Part shown: positions 1 to 12,659 of the stretch, in pieces
How the letters are laid out: every line of letters begins with the position of its first letter
Numbering within the stretch: the first letter of the stretch is position 1
NCBI GenBank assembly: GCA_023374045.1
Contig: CM041782.1
Location: forward strand, 185,274,925 to 185,338,924
DNA: 64,000 bases
Source: Limonium bicolor
Lineage: Eukaryota; Streptophyta; Magnoliopsida; Caryophyllales; Plumbaginaceae
Direction: 5' to 3'
The notes under the pieces: model-generated
Seen by the model: the letters and a program-made list of their open reading frames with translations, nothing else
Told to the model about the DNA's origin: nothing
Databases searched by the model: none
Position numbers and translations under genes: made by a program

Positions 1-2068
1 CGGGTTCGGTTCTAGCCTCTAAGGCTTCAAGGGGTTTATGACATAGGTATACTTAACCTGAATCACGGTCCACAAGCTTCTGCTGCGTGACCTGATAACT
101 AGAGCTTAATTCGCTCTTTGGTATTCTCAATGTATTTCAATCGTCGCTTGGTATCTCTTACCGTATGCGAATTCGATGAATTTTAGATTGTCTCTCCAGT
201 TCTCTGGGAATCTACTTCGTATTACACTGTATACCTTGTGATTATTCACTTATTTTTCCCGACTTGTTGTCGGTTGAGGTCAAGCTACTACTTAGCATGT
301 AGTGCTTCCTCGTTTAATAGTGGCTCATGGATTATGTTTGTTTCTTGGTTCTGTACCAGAGTTCTTCATTCATACTACTCTGCATTTTTCCACATATCGA
401 TCCTGGGCCCTGTGGGTTACTGCCCACGTTCTTTGTGCATCTTTGGCCAATGGCCGCACGGTTATCTCTCTAGATTCTCACTCAACAGGCTTCGTTGACA
501 TTTCTCAATTCCTGGCTCTCCCACTCGATCATCACCGCACAAGTGCAATACCAAAACACTCAGTCATACAGAGTGCAGAAGCGTAAACCCTTGACAGTAA
601 ATCTCTCATGAGATAGGAATGATATGTCTCCTTTACCACATTTTCTCATCAACTCCTATCACTATCGAATATACTCTTACAATGGTCGCTTACTGCGTAC
701 CTTGTTCTACTCGTTCAACATTTGTTTACATGGCATCCGCTACTACTTTAGCTTCTGCTCATGTACTCCCGCCATTTATACTATGGCTTGCCATTCACTT
801 GGCTCAATGAAATACGTTACTTTAAATCTCTCTGCGCTTGCGCACTGCTTACTCTGCAGTTCATACTGTACACATACAGTGTTCACTACTCATCCGATTA
901 CTCTATCGGTTTCCTTTGTACTGCCATCAAGGTTCCTCTTTACACACTACTATAGTTCATATGCTCCTGGCAATATACACATGCTCAAGTTTTACTACAC
1001 CGCTCTAGCGGTTTCACATTACATACTTAGGTGGTAGCCTTTCTCTGGAGGATTCACGCAATTGCCGCTCCATAGGCCCATAATAACAAGTGGTATCCCC
1101 ACTCTAAGGTGGTGGTTCACACTCCACATTCCTCTTATGCCTTTATGCATATGTTTTACAACGTTTGGATCTAAGTTTAGTTGGTTCTATCGGCTTACAA
1201 GCCACATTCCTCGAGTCATGCTCCATGCGGGCTGTTTATACAAGTTTCTCTTCTCCGTACACCATTAAATGGTTTGGAGGTATTACTGGGCTTTTCGATA
1301 AGGTTGTCTCAACACACTTCCATACATGGAAGGCCCTTTTAAATAACTTGATATTAATTTGTTCAGCTCTGGCAATCTAGGGTATCCCGTGTTACGTGGG
1401 ATCCCTTCGGGTTTACCCGAGTGTTTGACTAAACACTTGTGTTCTCAACACGATGTTTCGTTCAACTACTGTTGACTCCGGCACCCTTCTCGGATTGCTC
1501 CTGGGTGTTACTGAGTAATGCCATTACATCTGGCTTGTACTTATGGTTATGTTCAGTTGCGACTTCGCCTTGCGGCTATGTATTGCAAACTATCCCGTTT
1601 AGGGTTGTAATGTCTCCCATTATTGGGTAGATCCTTGGTACTTTTCTTTACCTACTTAATTAGGTCATTATCTCTTAGTGAGGTATAAATGTGGGAATTC
1701 TATCCCGTTTATCAAACAATATTCATTTAGGCATTCGCCGTATTATTTACACTGGTATATTTCAGTTATTAGGTATTTCCTGAGACATATCCAGTGTCTG
1801 TACTTAATACTTGTGCTTCTCGCACTTCTTAACGTTATGTTCTTAGGTCCATCATCTTACTGGATTCTTGACTCCCTTTAACTTGGTAAGCTTCCTTGTA
1901 TCTTCGATCATTCGAGGTGTCCAACTGTCTTGGTTTGAATTGGCTCTTTTCGTCCGTAGTATGGAGTGGGCTACTTCCCGTGCTTCGTACTCTACTTGTA
2001 TACATACATGGAGTATCTTATTGATACGTTACCACTTACCCGACTAACTCATAATTGGTCTGTCAGGC

Positions 2069-2091
2069 CCGCAAGCTCCTTCGGAGTGCGG
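2069..2091 (-). other. Conserved double-stem hairpin H1, A copy 1
   Basis: Element-strand reading is CCGCA, CTCC, loop GAA, GGAG, CT, TGCGG. The same site in B is CCGCA/TGTGG and in C CCACA/TGTGG. The third pair of the outer stem is therefore G-C in A, G-U in B and A-U in C. It lies in a block of about 180 bp alignable across all three families that starts near the sequence ACAGAATACTTCAC. Confidence 0.7.
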
Positions 2092-2490
2092 TCGTTCCAT
2101 GTCTCGTTTGTACACCGTAGTGTCGGTCACACGCCTAAGTGAAGTATTCTGTTGCCAACTCCTCTTATATCGTCCTATGATAACTTACCGTCATTCTCTG
2201 GTTTGGTTTAAAAATTCGGGGGTTTTTGGAAAATTTTATGTTTTGAAGAAAAGTTTGAGTCTTGAAAGTAAACTCTTTGCGGCATTTCAATGCCGGTGCT
2301 TCTTACCAGGTCTAGCTCTTGCTGACCGGTATATTCTTATACAGTGGTCAGGCCTTTAGGCCTTTCCAAGGTTTCGTTTCAGAATTTTTAGGGTTTGTGG
2401 TGCTATATTGGCTTTTCTTGCCGTCTTGTCTTGGTACTTGCTAAGTACTTTTTATTGTGCAAAGGTTCTCTTAATAATCCCGTTATTACT

Positions 2491-2510
2491 GCACTTGCCG
2501 TGGCAAGTGC
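2491..2510 (-). other. Conserved GCACTTGC/GCAAGTGC hairpin, A copy 1
   Basis: A perfect 8-bp stem with a 4-base loop. The stem also occurs in B and twice per internal region in C, whereas the loop sequence differs from family to family. Confidence 0.75.
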
Positions 2511-3430
2511 GCGGTACAGGCGGTTTTTGGGTTAACTCATACCGGTCACGGTATTGTTTACATTGTATTTGGTAGCCTGTTGGCTCTTCCTTGATCCTTT
2601 AATTGGATAACTGCTCCTTAGAGCTGCTTCTCATTCATCTTGACATGACTGTCATTCATTTAGGTGCTTCTCCACTCTCGGAGTTCCTTAATTACTTAGT
2701 GCTTGTTTACCTCGTTGCTCGTTCCCACGTCTTTACTGTGGTTACCGAGGTTAACTCATTTAGGCACTACTTCTGTAGTCCTATTCGGGTATATCCCGTA
2801 GTTATGCTTGTAGCTGTCTAAGCTGTGCCCGTTAGGTATTGCAACCTCTTCGGGTGTGGCAGGGTGGGTGTACCTACTCTTGACTAGATTCTTAGTCGGT
2901 TAGTGTACCGATGTGGTATTACTTACTATGGCGGTCCGTAGACATGTGTCCCGGTTCTCGTTATTTCTCATGTGTCCGCCTTGTTGCACGGTTGGTGCTT
3001 TTTTATTGCTGCTGCTCGGCCAGCTGGGTTCTCGCGACTGCTAAGCATGTCGCCCCAGGCTGCCACAGATTCTGGTCTCCTTGGATTAGGATTGTCTCGA
3101 TCTCCCGCCATTGAGTGCGGTTATTGTCGTTCCAGCGGGATCCGTCTCCGGGATTTCCGGTTCTCGGGATCTACCGCATGACAGGTTCTAGTTCATATTG
3201 AAATATTTACTAACTGCCAGATTGGGTTTCCCATCTCTCTGGCGTTCTTTCCCGAGCTTTTAATGCGGGGGTTGTGGAGGGCGGGTTTGGTATTGTAGGT
3301 ATCCAGAACATACTGGAAGTTCCTATCTAGCGCATCTCTCACGCTACCACTCAACCCATAGCCCTAAGTCTCTAATTCCTAACTCGGTATTTCCTAAGCT
3401 CGGTATTTCCAGTCATCAGAGCGATACTTC

Positions 3431-3442
3431 GCTCTGATACCA
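3431..3442 (-). other. Primer-binding site (initiator tRNA-Met type)
   Basis: The minus strand reads TGGTATCAGAGC, four bases downstream of the LTR end GGGGTGTTACA. This is the usual plant gypsy/copia primer site. The bases that follow form AGAGCGA-agta-TCGCTCT, so the 3' half of the site can pair with the internal region. Confidence 0.92.
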
Positions 3443-4094
3443 TTTTTGTAACACCCCAACGTTAATCTCGTCATTACCTCTTAAACTGTTACTAATTACT
3501 CCTTCTCACGCAGCGGAACTCTAATTACAACGAGGGGTGAAACAACGCCGTTAGCCACCCATGTGGCTAACCAGGCCTTTCTTACATACCGTAACGGTCT
3601 GATGAACTGGAACAACCGAGTACTTCATACAAATACAATACTCAATTCATATCTCTACTATACCGAGTCTACAATATACGGATGCCGATAACATACTCGG
3701 ACTTACACCTCATTCAAACGCATAAGTAATTACAATCTAACTACCCATGCTCACAGCAGTCCCCGTCCTACTCTCTCGAACGGTGGTCAGCTTCAAGTAC
3801 CTGCACACTAAAAACGTTCCCCCTAGGGGGTCAGCTTACGCTGAATATGAAATTCGCATATACCGCGTGCTAACCGCGGTACGCCGACTACTTTGGGTCG
3901 GATATACATGGAGTTCATTTTAATCAAACAACATGCATCATGGCATACAATATATATGTATATCACACAAGGAATCTACATCCAATCACGGAACACGATT
4001 CCTAACTAACATAACAATGTTGTTAGTGGTAACTGGTTACTCTTAGGCATTGAGGGTTATTCCTCACTATGCCTTGTTTACTTATTCAATACCT

Positions 4095-4247
4095 CACCCG
4101 CTCTCTCGGGTTACTTATTCGTATACACACCCATTCTCTTGGGCTACTCATTCTTATACTTACCCATTCTCTCGGGTTACTCATACATATACTCACCCCT
4201 TTCTCTCGGGTTATTTATACTCATTATCTCACCCACACTCTTGGGTT
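4095..4247. repeat. 33-bp hairpin minisatellite in A LTR, copy 1
   Basis: Five units start near 4096, 4129, 4162, 4195 and 4231. Each has the form ACCC-N-TCTC-N-GGGT and can fold on itself. Stem variants are matched in units 1, 2 and 5 (CCCG/CGGG, CCCA/TGGG, CCCA/TGGG). Units 3 and 4 keep only ACCC/GGGT. The frames crossing it give repetitive peptides, which is a by-product of the repeat. Confidence 0.75.
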
Positions 4248-5493
4248 ATTCATACTCAAGCTCTTGTAGATTCTCGAGACACTACAGGTCTCCTACGTCA
4301 CGCTTGTTACTCTCTTTACATACTTAAGCCAAAACTCATGGCTCTCTAGCATAGTCTTACTTCCCGGTTTCGACCCTACTCTGGGTCTAGCATGGTGGGA
4401 AGGTTCAACTAGCTCACGGAACTCTCTCTTAGTTCCTATCTCTTTTACTTAGGTCCGACTACTCTCGGACTACTCTCGTTCCCATACACTCCTCTCTCGG
4501 AGTTATAATAATATCATGTATATTAGTCTAGAAGCATCATTCTCGATGTTTCTAATGACTTTGGGAACTACTTAAATTCGGGTAATTTAGGTTAAGTGTT
4601 AAATTCCTAATCTTGTTGTTTCTATCTTGTACATTCGATATTTTCTACGGTATCCTCATATAAGAGGTCGACCGTATCTCAAGGGAGTCACATAGTCCCT
4701 TAGGTCTCTTTTACCTTTCTTATATGTTTACATTATTGGACTAACTTCAATCCTCTCGATGGAGGTTCATTTATCTCTCCACTCATATTATTTCGTGGAT
4801 TGTTTCAATAAGGTTTTCTAACCGTTATCGGGTATTACTCAACCCGTACATCTCCTCACATTCTAGGGAGTTTATATGTTTGCGTTATCGTTATACTTTA
4901 ATCGATAGCTTATGTGTGTTTGCATACTTCCATTGGTTATGTGACTACCCGTTCAACGGGTTTCTAGTCAATCAATACTCACTAAGAGTCGGTCTATGCA
5001 CTACGTTAGACCACACCGGCATACAAGTATGTTAGCTCATACAACATACAACAATGCATGCATAATCAAACAAGGGATTATTTTCATGCTTTAATCTTGA
5101 TTAAGCCGGCACACAAACACACAAATCAGAGTAACTCGGTTAGCATACGGGGCATGAGAAAATCATACCTTTCACCGGGTTTTTACTTTACCGTGTCATC
5201 TCACCATGCTCGGGTCACACACGATCCTCTGATAATGTTTCAAACATTATGTTAATACTAAACTCATACGGAACATAATTAAATGTTACTCCCGTAGTTA
5301 CCCCGTTATCCCGTTATCTCGGTTTCACTTTTGTTAATTTAAGCTCTCACTTCTCAAGCACTTCTAACACTTTCTAACACTTCTTAGGGCCTTTAAATCT
5401 CACCAAACAAGGCCTTAACATCTTATAACATCATTAACATTCAAACCCCCATCATTTAAACCCTTTAAAACACTCTCTGTAGGTTTCTGGGGG

Positions 5494-5672
5494 TGGTCCG
5501 GGACTTGGTCCTTACCTAAAGTCCCGGACCAATTGTTTTCCTAACTCTCGGCTGATTTAGACTATGGTCCGGGACCTTGTCCTGGAGTATAGTCCCGGAC
5601 CAGGGGTGGCTGCAACTCTCGACGTTTTTTAAGTGTGGTCCGGGACTTTGTCCAAGGACCAAGTCCCGGACC
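5494..5672. repeat. GC-rich triple hairpin cluster in A LTR, copy 1
   Basis: There are three successive inverted repeats around GGTCCGGGAC: 5494-5506 with 5519-5531 (13-bp stem), 5565-5575 with 5592-5602 (11 bp), and 5637-5648 with 5661-5672 (12 bp). They stand out in an AT-rich LTR. B LTRs carry an analogous but different cluster built on GACCGACCC. A role in RNA dimerisation, packaging or protein binding is possible but not shown. Confidence 0.85.
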
Positions 5673-6769
5673 CTGCTAAAACCTGCTCCAAACTTGATTT
5701 TTCCACTCCAAATCAATCCTTAAACCACCCTTAATCTTTCCATAAACTTTCCACATGTTTAACCACCTTTAACATGCTCCAAACCTCTTCAAATCATGGG
5801 TTAACCCTTACCCAAATTCTTACTCAAAATCACTTATATTCCATAACTAGTTTTTCTCTTGTTTTCTACTAGACTTGTAACAGATTTGGTTTCTTCTTTA
5901 AACCATTCAAACCTCACTTACTGATGCCATTCCAAGCATTCACATGGCATTATTTTACTCCTAACACACTCTCCTTCAAAGTTTGGTTTTCTACCATTAA
6001 CCAACCACCTAAATCCTTTAACTCACCTAGTTTCTTCCTTAACATAAAACACTCAAGACTATCCACTCCTAGGTGAATTTTGACAGCACTTACTTGCTTT
6101 CCTAAGCATTATCACCACACTAAACAGCTCACAACACTTCTCACACCTGTTTGGTTTAGGCATTAATAATCACACCAAATTCCCATGGTTCACACATATG
6201 CCTAGCTCAGTTTCCTAGGCTTGTTTGCACACTTAAACCACATTAAACATTCACACTCAATAACAATATTGTAGCATCATTACTACTCTAATTCAAGGTC
6301 ATTACTTATGTTCAAAAATGTTTTTACATAGACAAAACCAACTCAAGGTAAGTTCAATACCTTGTTAGTTCTGTTTTCTCTTCCCTTCTTCTTCTTCTCT
6401 TGTTCTTTCCTTCTCTTCTTGTTTCCACACCCACCAATGGGTTTAGATTGCTAACTACAATCACATTCCCATGCCATACACAATAAGCTAGTTAATTCAC
6501 ACATCCCTCACTAACCCTAGAATTTCAAGAGCTAGTTTTCAAAGCTTAGCTTAGGCATTACCTTAGAACACCCAAAGGATAGCTTGGCAATCAAAAGGGT
6601 GAAGTTCCAGCCTCCACAAAGGCAAGTGAAACCGGCTGAAGCAAGGATGGAGAAGGAACTCACGTTGGAATTTTCCAAAATCAAAGGAAGCTAGACAATG
6701 GAGATTTTGAACTTGCTTCTTACCTTAAGGAACCAAGGAGTGGTTTTAGAACCAAAGCACCTTCAACCT

Positions 6770-6946
6770 TCAATTTCCAGATTTTCCATGGAGGTCAAGT
6801 GTGAGCTTTTTGGATTTTGAAGGAGGGAAATGTTCCCCAAGTTGAGAGGAATCCAATGGTGAAATTATTTGCAATTTGGTGTGTTGATTGAACCTTGTAG
6901 AAGAAGAAGAAGAAGAGAGCTGATGGTGGCTCTTGCAAATCGCCAT
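6770..6946 (-). CDS. Short ORF (58 aa) in the leader-like part of the A LTR, doubtful gene
   Basis: The ORF starts in the context AGCTCCATGG and ends at TGA. It encodes a peptide with a Ser-rich run (residues 11-16, from the CTT/TCT microsatellite) and no known domain. A start codon in a similar context exists in B (AGCTCCATGG) and C (AGCTTCAATGG). The peptides are hardly alike beyond Ser and His-His content. In the second A LTR the frame is altered by indels, shifted away and back, then ends early. It may be an upstream ORF of the LTR transcript or chance. Confidence 0.2.
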   Translation of the reverse strand: MAICKSHHQLSSSSSSTRFNQHTKLQIISPLDSSQLGEHFPPSKSKKLTLDLHGKSGN

Positions 6947-7658
6947 GGAGCTTCAGAGAGGAAGAAGAGAGCTCAGGTGGGAAAGTGGAAAAGAAACGTG
7001 AGAGAAAGAATGAGAAGCAAGAGAGAGATTAAGTGGGTTTGTACTATTTACTTTTTGCCTTACTTTTCTTTTCTTTCTTTATTTTCTAACTAATAAACAA
7101 GAGAGGGGGGAGGCTGCTACTCTAATAAAACCGGCCCCCACTAGCTAATTAAGCTAGAGCGTTTTTCAGTTTCTGACAGAAAACGCTCGTTATTTTACCT
7201 GGTTTGGCACTATTCACTAGCCGGGCCCGTTTTTCGGATTTTTCTCGTTTCTTTATTTTTAATGGTTATTAAGCTTCCATTAATACTTAATTATAGTTAT
7301 TTAATCAACTATAATTTTTACGGGTCCGTTTGACCACTTAAAGTCACGTTTTCGGGTTTTCTCGAAAAACGTGCTTTAAACTCCGTTAGCGTTTTAATCC
7401 ATTATTTGGATCCGTTTTCTTCGGGAATCATTCCCGTACACTATTAGGCCTAACTAAGCCTTAGGAATCCATCTCGGACCCTCTCGAGATCATATATCTC
7501 TTATACTCATTTAACGCGCATTTTAGCGTTTTTCGCTTTTCAAGCGTTTTCTCTTTTCTTTTGGTTTTATTCTTTTTACCAATACTCTTTAGGCACCATT
7601 AGGCCTTTTATAATCATATTAGAGTAATTTAATCGCCATTTAGATCCGGGGTATTACA

Positions 7659-7671
7659 ATCTACCCCCCTT
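7659..7671 (-). other. Polypurine tract of A element
   Basis: The minus strand reads AAGGGGGGTAGAT directly before the LTR start TGTAATACCCC. It follows GAGGACAAAGTTCCT, the type of sequence usually found before gypsy PPTs. Confidence 0.92.
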
Positions 7672-8400
7672 AGGAACTTTGTCCTCAAAGTTGATGAATC
7701 TAGGTGGTTACTCTCATGGCATTCAATGCCAAGGTTATAGTACATGTATAACCCTACTGACTCCACAAGTCAGTCTCATTTCATACTACACATACCACAC
7801 ACATATCACAGCATGTATAGCAATCAAAAATACTCTTTTTACTCTCTCCATGGAATCGGTCCGAAGACAAGAAGGCACTACAGTCCTCGAATCCATGTTG
7901 AGTGATATACTACTGATCCCTCAGGTACCGGTCACGTTGAACACTTACTCTTTCTGGTTCACGGCCGTTTCATGACAAATGGGCACTTACTCTCTCTGGC
8001 CCACGGTCCCTTCGGTTCTGATCAAAACGTTACACATATACATATCCTCTGGCACTCTGGTTGACTCACTCAACACAGGAACTTCTCAGGGTACTCTCCC
8101 CGTCCCGCTGCCTTTGGAAAAATCACACACTGACACCGCCCCAACCGGTCACTTAGGACCGCCGCACGTACGGTGCAATGGTTTCAAAACTAATACACGC
8201 CCACCGTTCTACCGGTCATCAAGACTTAAGGCTCAGCCATCGGCGGGTGGGGGTGATAGCGGTTTCAAAACCAGTTTCATTTCCATCTTCATACTTGAAG
8301 AAATTCTTTTTCAAAATCTGTTTGAAAGTTCTTTTTAAAACATCACACAACTCCAAATCAGATTTATGGTAGCTGTATCTTTCTTAGCGTGATTACTTGT

Positions 8401-8530
8401 GACCACTATAGGGAGCTTCAGGAATCATCTAACCCTGATGTGATCAGCATCAGTGTTGAACTATCCTTCCACCCCAATTTGTGTTCGGTTTCCCTTGATC
8501 GCTAGCAGATCAAGTTCCACCTCCCACGTC
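8401..8530 (-). other. 130-bp block conserved in A, B and C (A copy)
   Basis: It corresponds to 38291-38421 in B and 20095-20228 in C. It contains CTTGATC/GATCAAG with a variable loop and CTGATG/CATCAG. Antisense translation gives a similar 45-residue peptide in all families, but A has an internal stop (TAG) and a frame break. Conserved nucleotide structure therefore fits better than a protein. It lies about 730 bp before the 3' PPT. Confidence 0.7.
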
Positions 8531-9098
8531 AGTTTCAAACAATCAGATAGTCAAACATTTTTGTTTTCTATCTTTTACTCTTTCTAGTCATATTCACGAA
8601 ACAATTCGTTTCAATTAATCTCTAGTTCCTAGTACTTAGGTCATTTGTCATTCTCATTGCTTCACTACTTTACCTAGGTATTCCATACTTATGGCTTTTT
8701 TACTCAAATTGTTGCTCAATTTAAAACACATAACATACAACTCCAAAGGATGGAACTCACTCCATCTATCATTCTCAAATAAAATCACCTAGGGAACTCA
8801 CTCCCTCTTAGGTTACACATCGGTTTCATGCCGATTCATACTCATCATAACTCATGTCTAATCTCACTAGACATATACTATAGGGATTCTCATTCCCTAG
8901 GAGTCTCTCTACTCCTCTTTTCATAATATTACATACTCGTTACTTGCATCACTCATGCACAATATCATTATTACACAATGAATGGGTACATATGTTTATG
9001 TAACATAAGTTCCAATCATCAAAACAATTTCTTTTTGTGCTATGCACATAGTAGTTTACGCACCAATACGTAAAACATACTCTAAGCGGTTTCTCGCC

Positions 9099-9113
9099 CT
9101 ACCCCCCTTAAAA
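9099..9113 (-). other. Second (central) polypurine tract, A
   Basis: The minus strand reads TTTTAAGGGGGGTAG, the same purine core as the 3' PPT, 1.43 kb upstream of it and not followed by an LTR. It is preceded by the hairpin GGTTAC-gcgggc-GTAACC (9116-9133). B and C have the same hairpin-plus-PPT pair. Confidence 0.75.
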
Positions 9114-11293
9114 GGGGTTACGCCCGCGTAACCAACCATATGTTATCACTGAACATTGGTTTACTAATTCAAGTATTATGAAGTGTTTTAACTTCAATGG
9201 TTAAATAACTCATAACCGGGTTCGGTTCTAGCCTATAAGGCTTCAAGGGGTTTATGATATAGGTATACTTAACTCTGAATCACGGTCCACAAGCTTCTGC
9301 TGCGTGACCTGATAACTAGAGCTTAATTCGCTCTTTGGTATTCTCAATGTATTTCAATCGTCGCTTGGTATCTCTTACCGTATGCGAATTCGATGAATTT
9401 TAGATCGTCTCTCCAGTTCTCTGGGAATCTACTTCGTATACACTGTATACCTTTGTGATTATTCACTTTTTTTCCCGACTTGTTGTCGGTTGAGGTCAAG
9501 CTACTACTTAGCATGTAGTGCTTCCTCGTTTAATAGTGGCTCATGGATTATGTTTGTTTCTTGGTTCTGTACCAGAGTTCTTCATTCATACTACTCTGCA
9601 TTTTTCCACATATCGATCCTGGGCCCTGTGGGTTACTGCCCACGTTCTTTGTGCATCTTTGGCCAATGGCCGCACGGTTATCTCTCTAGATTCTCACTCA
9701 ACAGGCTTCGTTGACATTTCTCAATTCCTGGCTCTCCCACTCGATCATCACCGCACAAGTGCAATACCAAAACACTCAGTCATACAGAGTGCAGAAGCGT
9801 AAACCCTTGACAGTAAATCTCTCATGGGATAGGAATGATTATGTCTCCTTACCACATTTTCTCATCAACTCCGTATCATTATCCGAATATACTCTTACAA
9901 TGGTCGCTTACTGCGTACCTTGTTCTACTCGTTACAACATTTGTTTACATGGCATCCGCTACTACTTTAGCTTCTGCTCATGTACTCCCGAATTTATACT
10001 ATGGCTTGCCATTCACTTGGCTCAATGAAATACGTTACTTTTAAATCTCTCTGCGCTTGCGCACTGCTTACTCTGCAGTTCATACTGTACACATACAGTG
10101 TTCACTACTCATCCGATTACTCTATCGGTTTCCTTTGTACTGCCATCAAGGTTCCTCTTTACACACTACTATAGTTCATATGCTCCTTGGCAATATACAC
10201 ATGCTCAAGTTTTACTACACCGCTCTAGCGGTTTCACATTACATACTTAGATGGTAGCCATTCTCTGGAGGATTCACGCAATGCCGCTCCATAGGCTCCA
10301 CAATAATAAGTGGTGTCCCCACTCTAAGGTGGTGGTTCACACTCCACAATAACTCTTATGCCTTTATGCATATGTTTTACAACGTTTGGATCTACAAGTT
10401 GTAGTTGGTTCTATCGGCTTACAAGCCACCTTTCCTCGAGTAATGCTCCATGCGGGCTGTTTATACAAGTTTCTTCTTCTCCGTACACCATTCAATGGTT
10501 TGGAGGTATTACTGGGCTTTCGATAAGGTTGTCTCAACACACTTCCATACATGGAAGGCCCTTTTAAATAACTGATATTGTTCATGCTCTCTGGCAATCT
10601 AGGGTATCCCGTGTTACGTGGGATCCCTTCGGGTTTTACCCGAGTGTTTGACTTAACACTTGTGTTCTCAACACGATGTTTCGTTCAACTACTGTTGACT
10701 CCGGCACCTTCTCGGATTGCTCCTGGGTGTTACTGAGTAATGCCATTACATCTGGCTTGTACTTATGGTTATGTTCAGTTGCGACTTCGCCTTGCGGCTA
10801 TGTATAACTCAACTATCCCGTTTAGGGTTGTAATGTCTCCCATTATTGGGTAGAGCTTGTACTTTTCCTTTACCTACTTAATTAGGTCGTATTCTCTAGT
10901 GAGGTATATACTGTGGGAATTCTATCCCGTTCATCAAACATCAATATGATCATTTAAGGCATTGCCATATTACTTACGCTGGTATATATTCAGTTATTAG
11001 GTATTTCCTAAGGCATATCCAGTGTCTATACTTAATACTTTGTGCTTCTCGCACTTCTTAACGTTATGTTCTTAGTCCATCATCTTACTGGATTCTTGAC
11101 TCCCTTAACTTGGTAAGCTTCCTTGTATTCTTCGATCATTCGAGATGTCCAACTGTCTTGGTTTGAATTGGCTCTTTCGTCCGTAGTATGGAGTGGCTAC
11201 TTCCCGTGCTCGTACTCTACTTGTATACATACATGGAGTATCTTATTGATACGTTACCACCTACCCGACTAACTCATAATTGGTCTGTCAGGC

Positions 11294-11316
11294 CCGCAAG
11301 CTCCTTCGGAGTGCGG
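11294..11316 (-). other. Conserved hairpin H1, A copy 2
   Basis: Identical to the copy at 2069-2091: outer stem CCGCA/TGCGG, inner stem CTCC/GGAG. Confidence 0.7.
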
Positions 11317-11704
11317 TCGTTCCATGTCTCGTTAGTATACCGTAGTGTTGTCACACGCCTAAGTGAAGTATTCTGTTGCCAACTCCTCTTATATCGTCCT
11401 ATGATAACTTACCGTCATTCTCTGGTTTGGTTTAAAAATTCGGGGGTTTTTGGAAAATTTTATGTTTGAAGAAAAGTTTGAGTCTTGAAAGTAAACTCTT
11501 TGCGGCATTTCAATGCCGGTTGCTTCTTACCAGGTCTAGCTCTTGCTGACCGGTATTTCTTTATACAGTGGTCAGGCCTTTAGGCCTTTCCAAGGTTTCA
11601 TTTCAGAATTTTAGGGTTTGTGGTGCTATATTGGCTTCTCTTGCCGTCTTGGTACTTGCTAAGTACTTTTATTGCAAAGCTCCTCTTAATAATCCCGTAT
11701 TACT

Positions 11705-11724
11705 GCACTTGCCTTGGCAAGTGC
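11705..11724 (-). other. Conserved GCACTTGC/GCAAGTGC hairpin, A copy 2
   Basis: The 8-bp stem is identical to copy 1, but the four loop bases differ (CTTG here, CGTG in copy 1, plus strand). Confidence 0.75.
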
Positions 11725-12647
11725 GTGCGGTACAGGTGGTTTTTGGGTTAACTCATACCGGTCACGGTATTGTTTCATTGTATTTGGTAGCCTTGTTGGC
11801 TTTCCTTGATCCTTAATTGGATAACTGCTCCTTAGAGCTGCTTCTCACTCATCTTGACATGACTGTCATCCCATTTAGGCGCTTCTCCACTCTCGGAGTT
11901 CCTTAATTACTTAGTGCTTTGTTCTACCTCGTTGCTCGTTCCCACGTCTTTACTGTGGTTACCGAGGTTAAAGTCATTTAGGCACTACTTCTGTAGTCCT
12001 ATTCGGGTATATCCCGTAGTTATGCTTGTAGCTGTCGAAGCTGTGCCCGTTAGGTATTGCAGCCTCTTCGGGTGTGGCAGGGTGGGTGTACCTACTCTTG
12101 ACTAGATTCTTAGTCGGTTAGTGTACCGATGTTGGTATTACTTACTATGGCGGTCCGTAGACATGTGTCCCGGTTCTCGTTATTTCTCATGTGTCCGCCT
12201 TGTTGCACGGTTGGTGCTTTTTTATTGCTGCTGCTCGGCCAGCTGGGTTCTCGCGACTGCTAAGCATGTCGCCCCAGGCTGCCACAAATTCTGGTCTCCT
12301 TGGATTAGGATGTCTCGATCTCCCGCCATTGAGTGCGGTTATTGTCGTTCCAGTGGGATCGTCTCCGGGATCTCCGGTTCTCGGGATCTACCACATGACA
12401 GGTTATAGTTCATATTGAAATATTTACTAACTGCCAGATTGGGTTTCCCGTCTCTCTGGTGTTCTTTCCCGAGCTTTTAATGCGGGGGTTGTGGAGGGCG
12501 GGTTTGGTATTGTAGGTATCCAGAACATACTGGAAGTTCCTATCTAGCGCATCTCTCACGCTACCACTCAACCCATAGCCCTAAGTCTCTAATTCCTAAC
12601 TCGGTATCCCCTAAGCTCGGTATTTCCAGTCATCAGAGCGATACTTC

Positions 12648-12659
12648 GCTCTGATACCA
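12648..12659 (-). other. Primer-binding site, A element 5' end
   Basis: TGGTATCAGAGC on the minus strand, four bases from the LTR end at 12664, followed by the same AGAGCGA/TCGCTCT hairpin as the first copy. Confidence 0.92.

Larger units (their letters stand above)
1..3446 (-). mobile_element. A-family internal region, copy 1 (truncated by window)
   Basis: This matches 9218-12663 nearly base for base, with scattered single-base indels. It is the PBS-proximal two thirds of an A internal region. It is non-coding and dense in short hairpins, for example AGTGTTT/AAACACT with a 4-base loop near 1421 and TCAAC/GTTGA near 1463. The open frames on the plus strand are short, lack family motifs and are broken between copies, so they are not called as genes. 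Confidence 0.85.
3447..7658 (-). repeat. A-family LTR (4212 bp), between two internal regions
   Basis: It starts on the minus strand with TGTAATACCCC at 7658 and ends with GGGGTGTTACA at 3447. It is preceded by a PPT and followed by a PBS, so it serves as the 3' LTR of one unit and the 5' LTR of the next. In element order it holds a CT-rich leader-like stretch (about 7080 to 6890), a short ORF starting AGCTCCATGG, a GC-rich hairpin cluster and a 33-bp hairpin minisatellite. The motif TTCCGCTG about 70 bp before the 3' end is shared with B and C. It differs from the other A LTR mostly by indels, plus one small substituted block (about 4597-4668 versus 13818-13884). Confidence 0.9.

Noticed and set aside
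238..586. Plus-strand frames of 86-94 codons repeated at 9490-9802
   Set aside because: They lie antisense to the A element, match no known protein, and recur only because of the tandem copy.
4050..4349. Repetitive 99-codon frame with SRVTYSYTHPF-like repeats
   Set aside because: It is a direct translation of the 33-bp minisatellite and is explained by DNA repetition.
7659..9218. Independent element between the LTR and the second internal copy
   Set aside because: It is simply the PPT-proximal third of the A internal region. Its counterpart in copy 1 lies left of the window.
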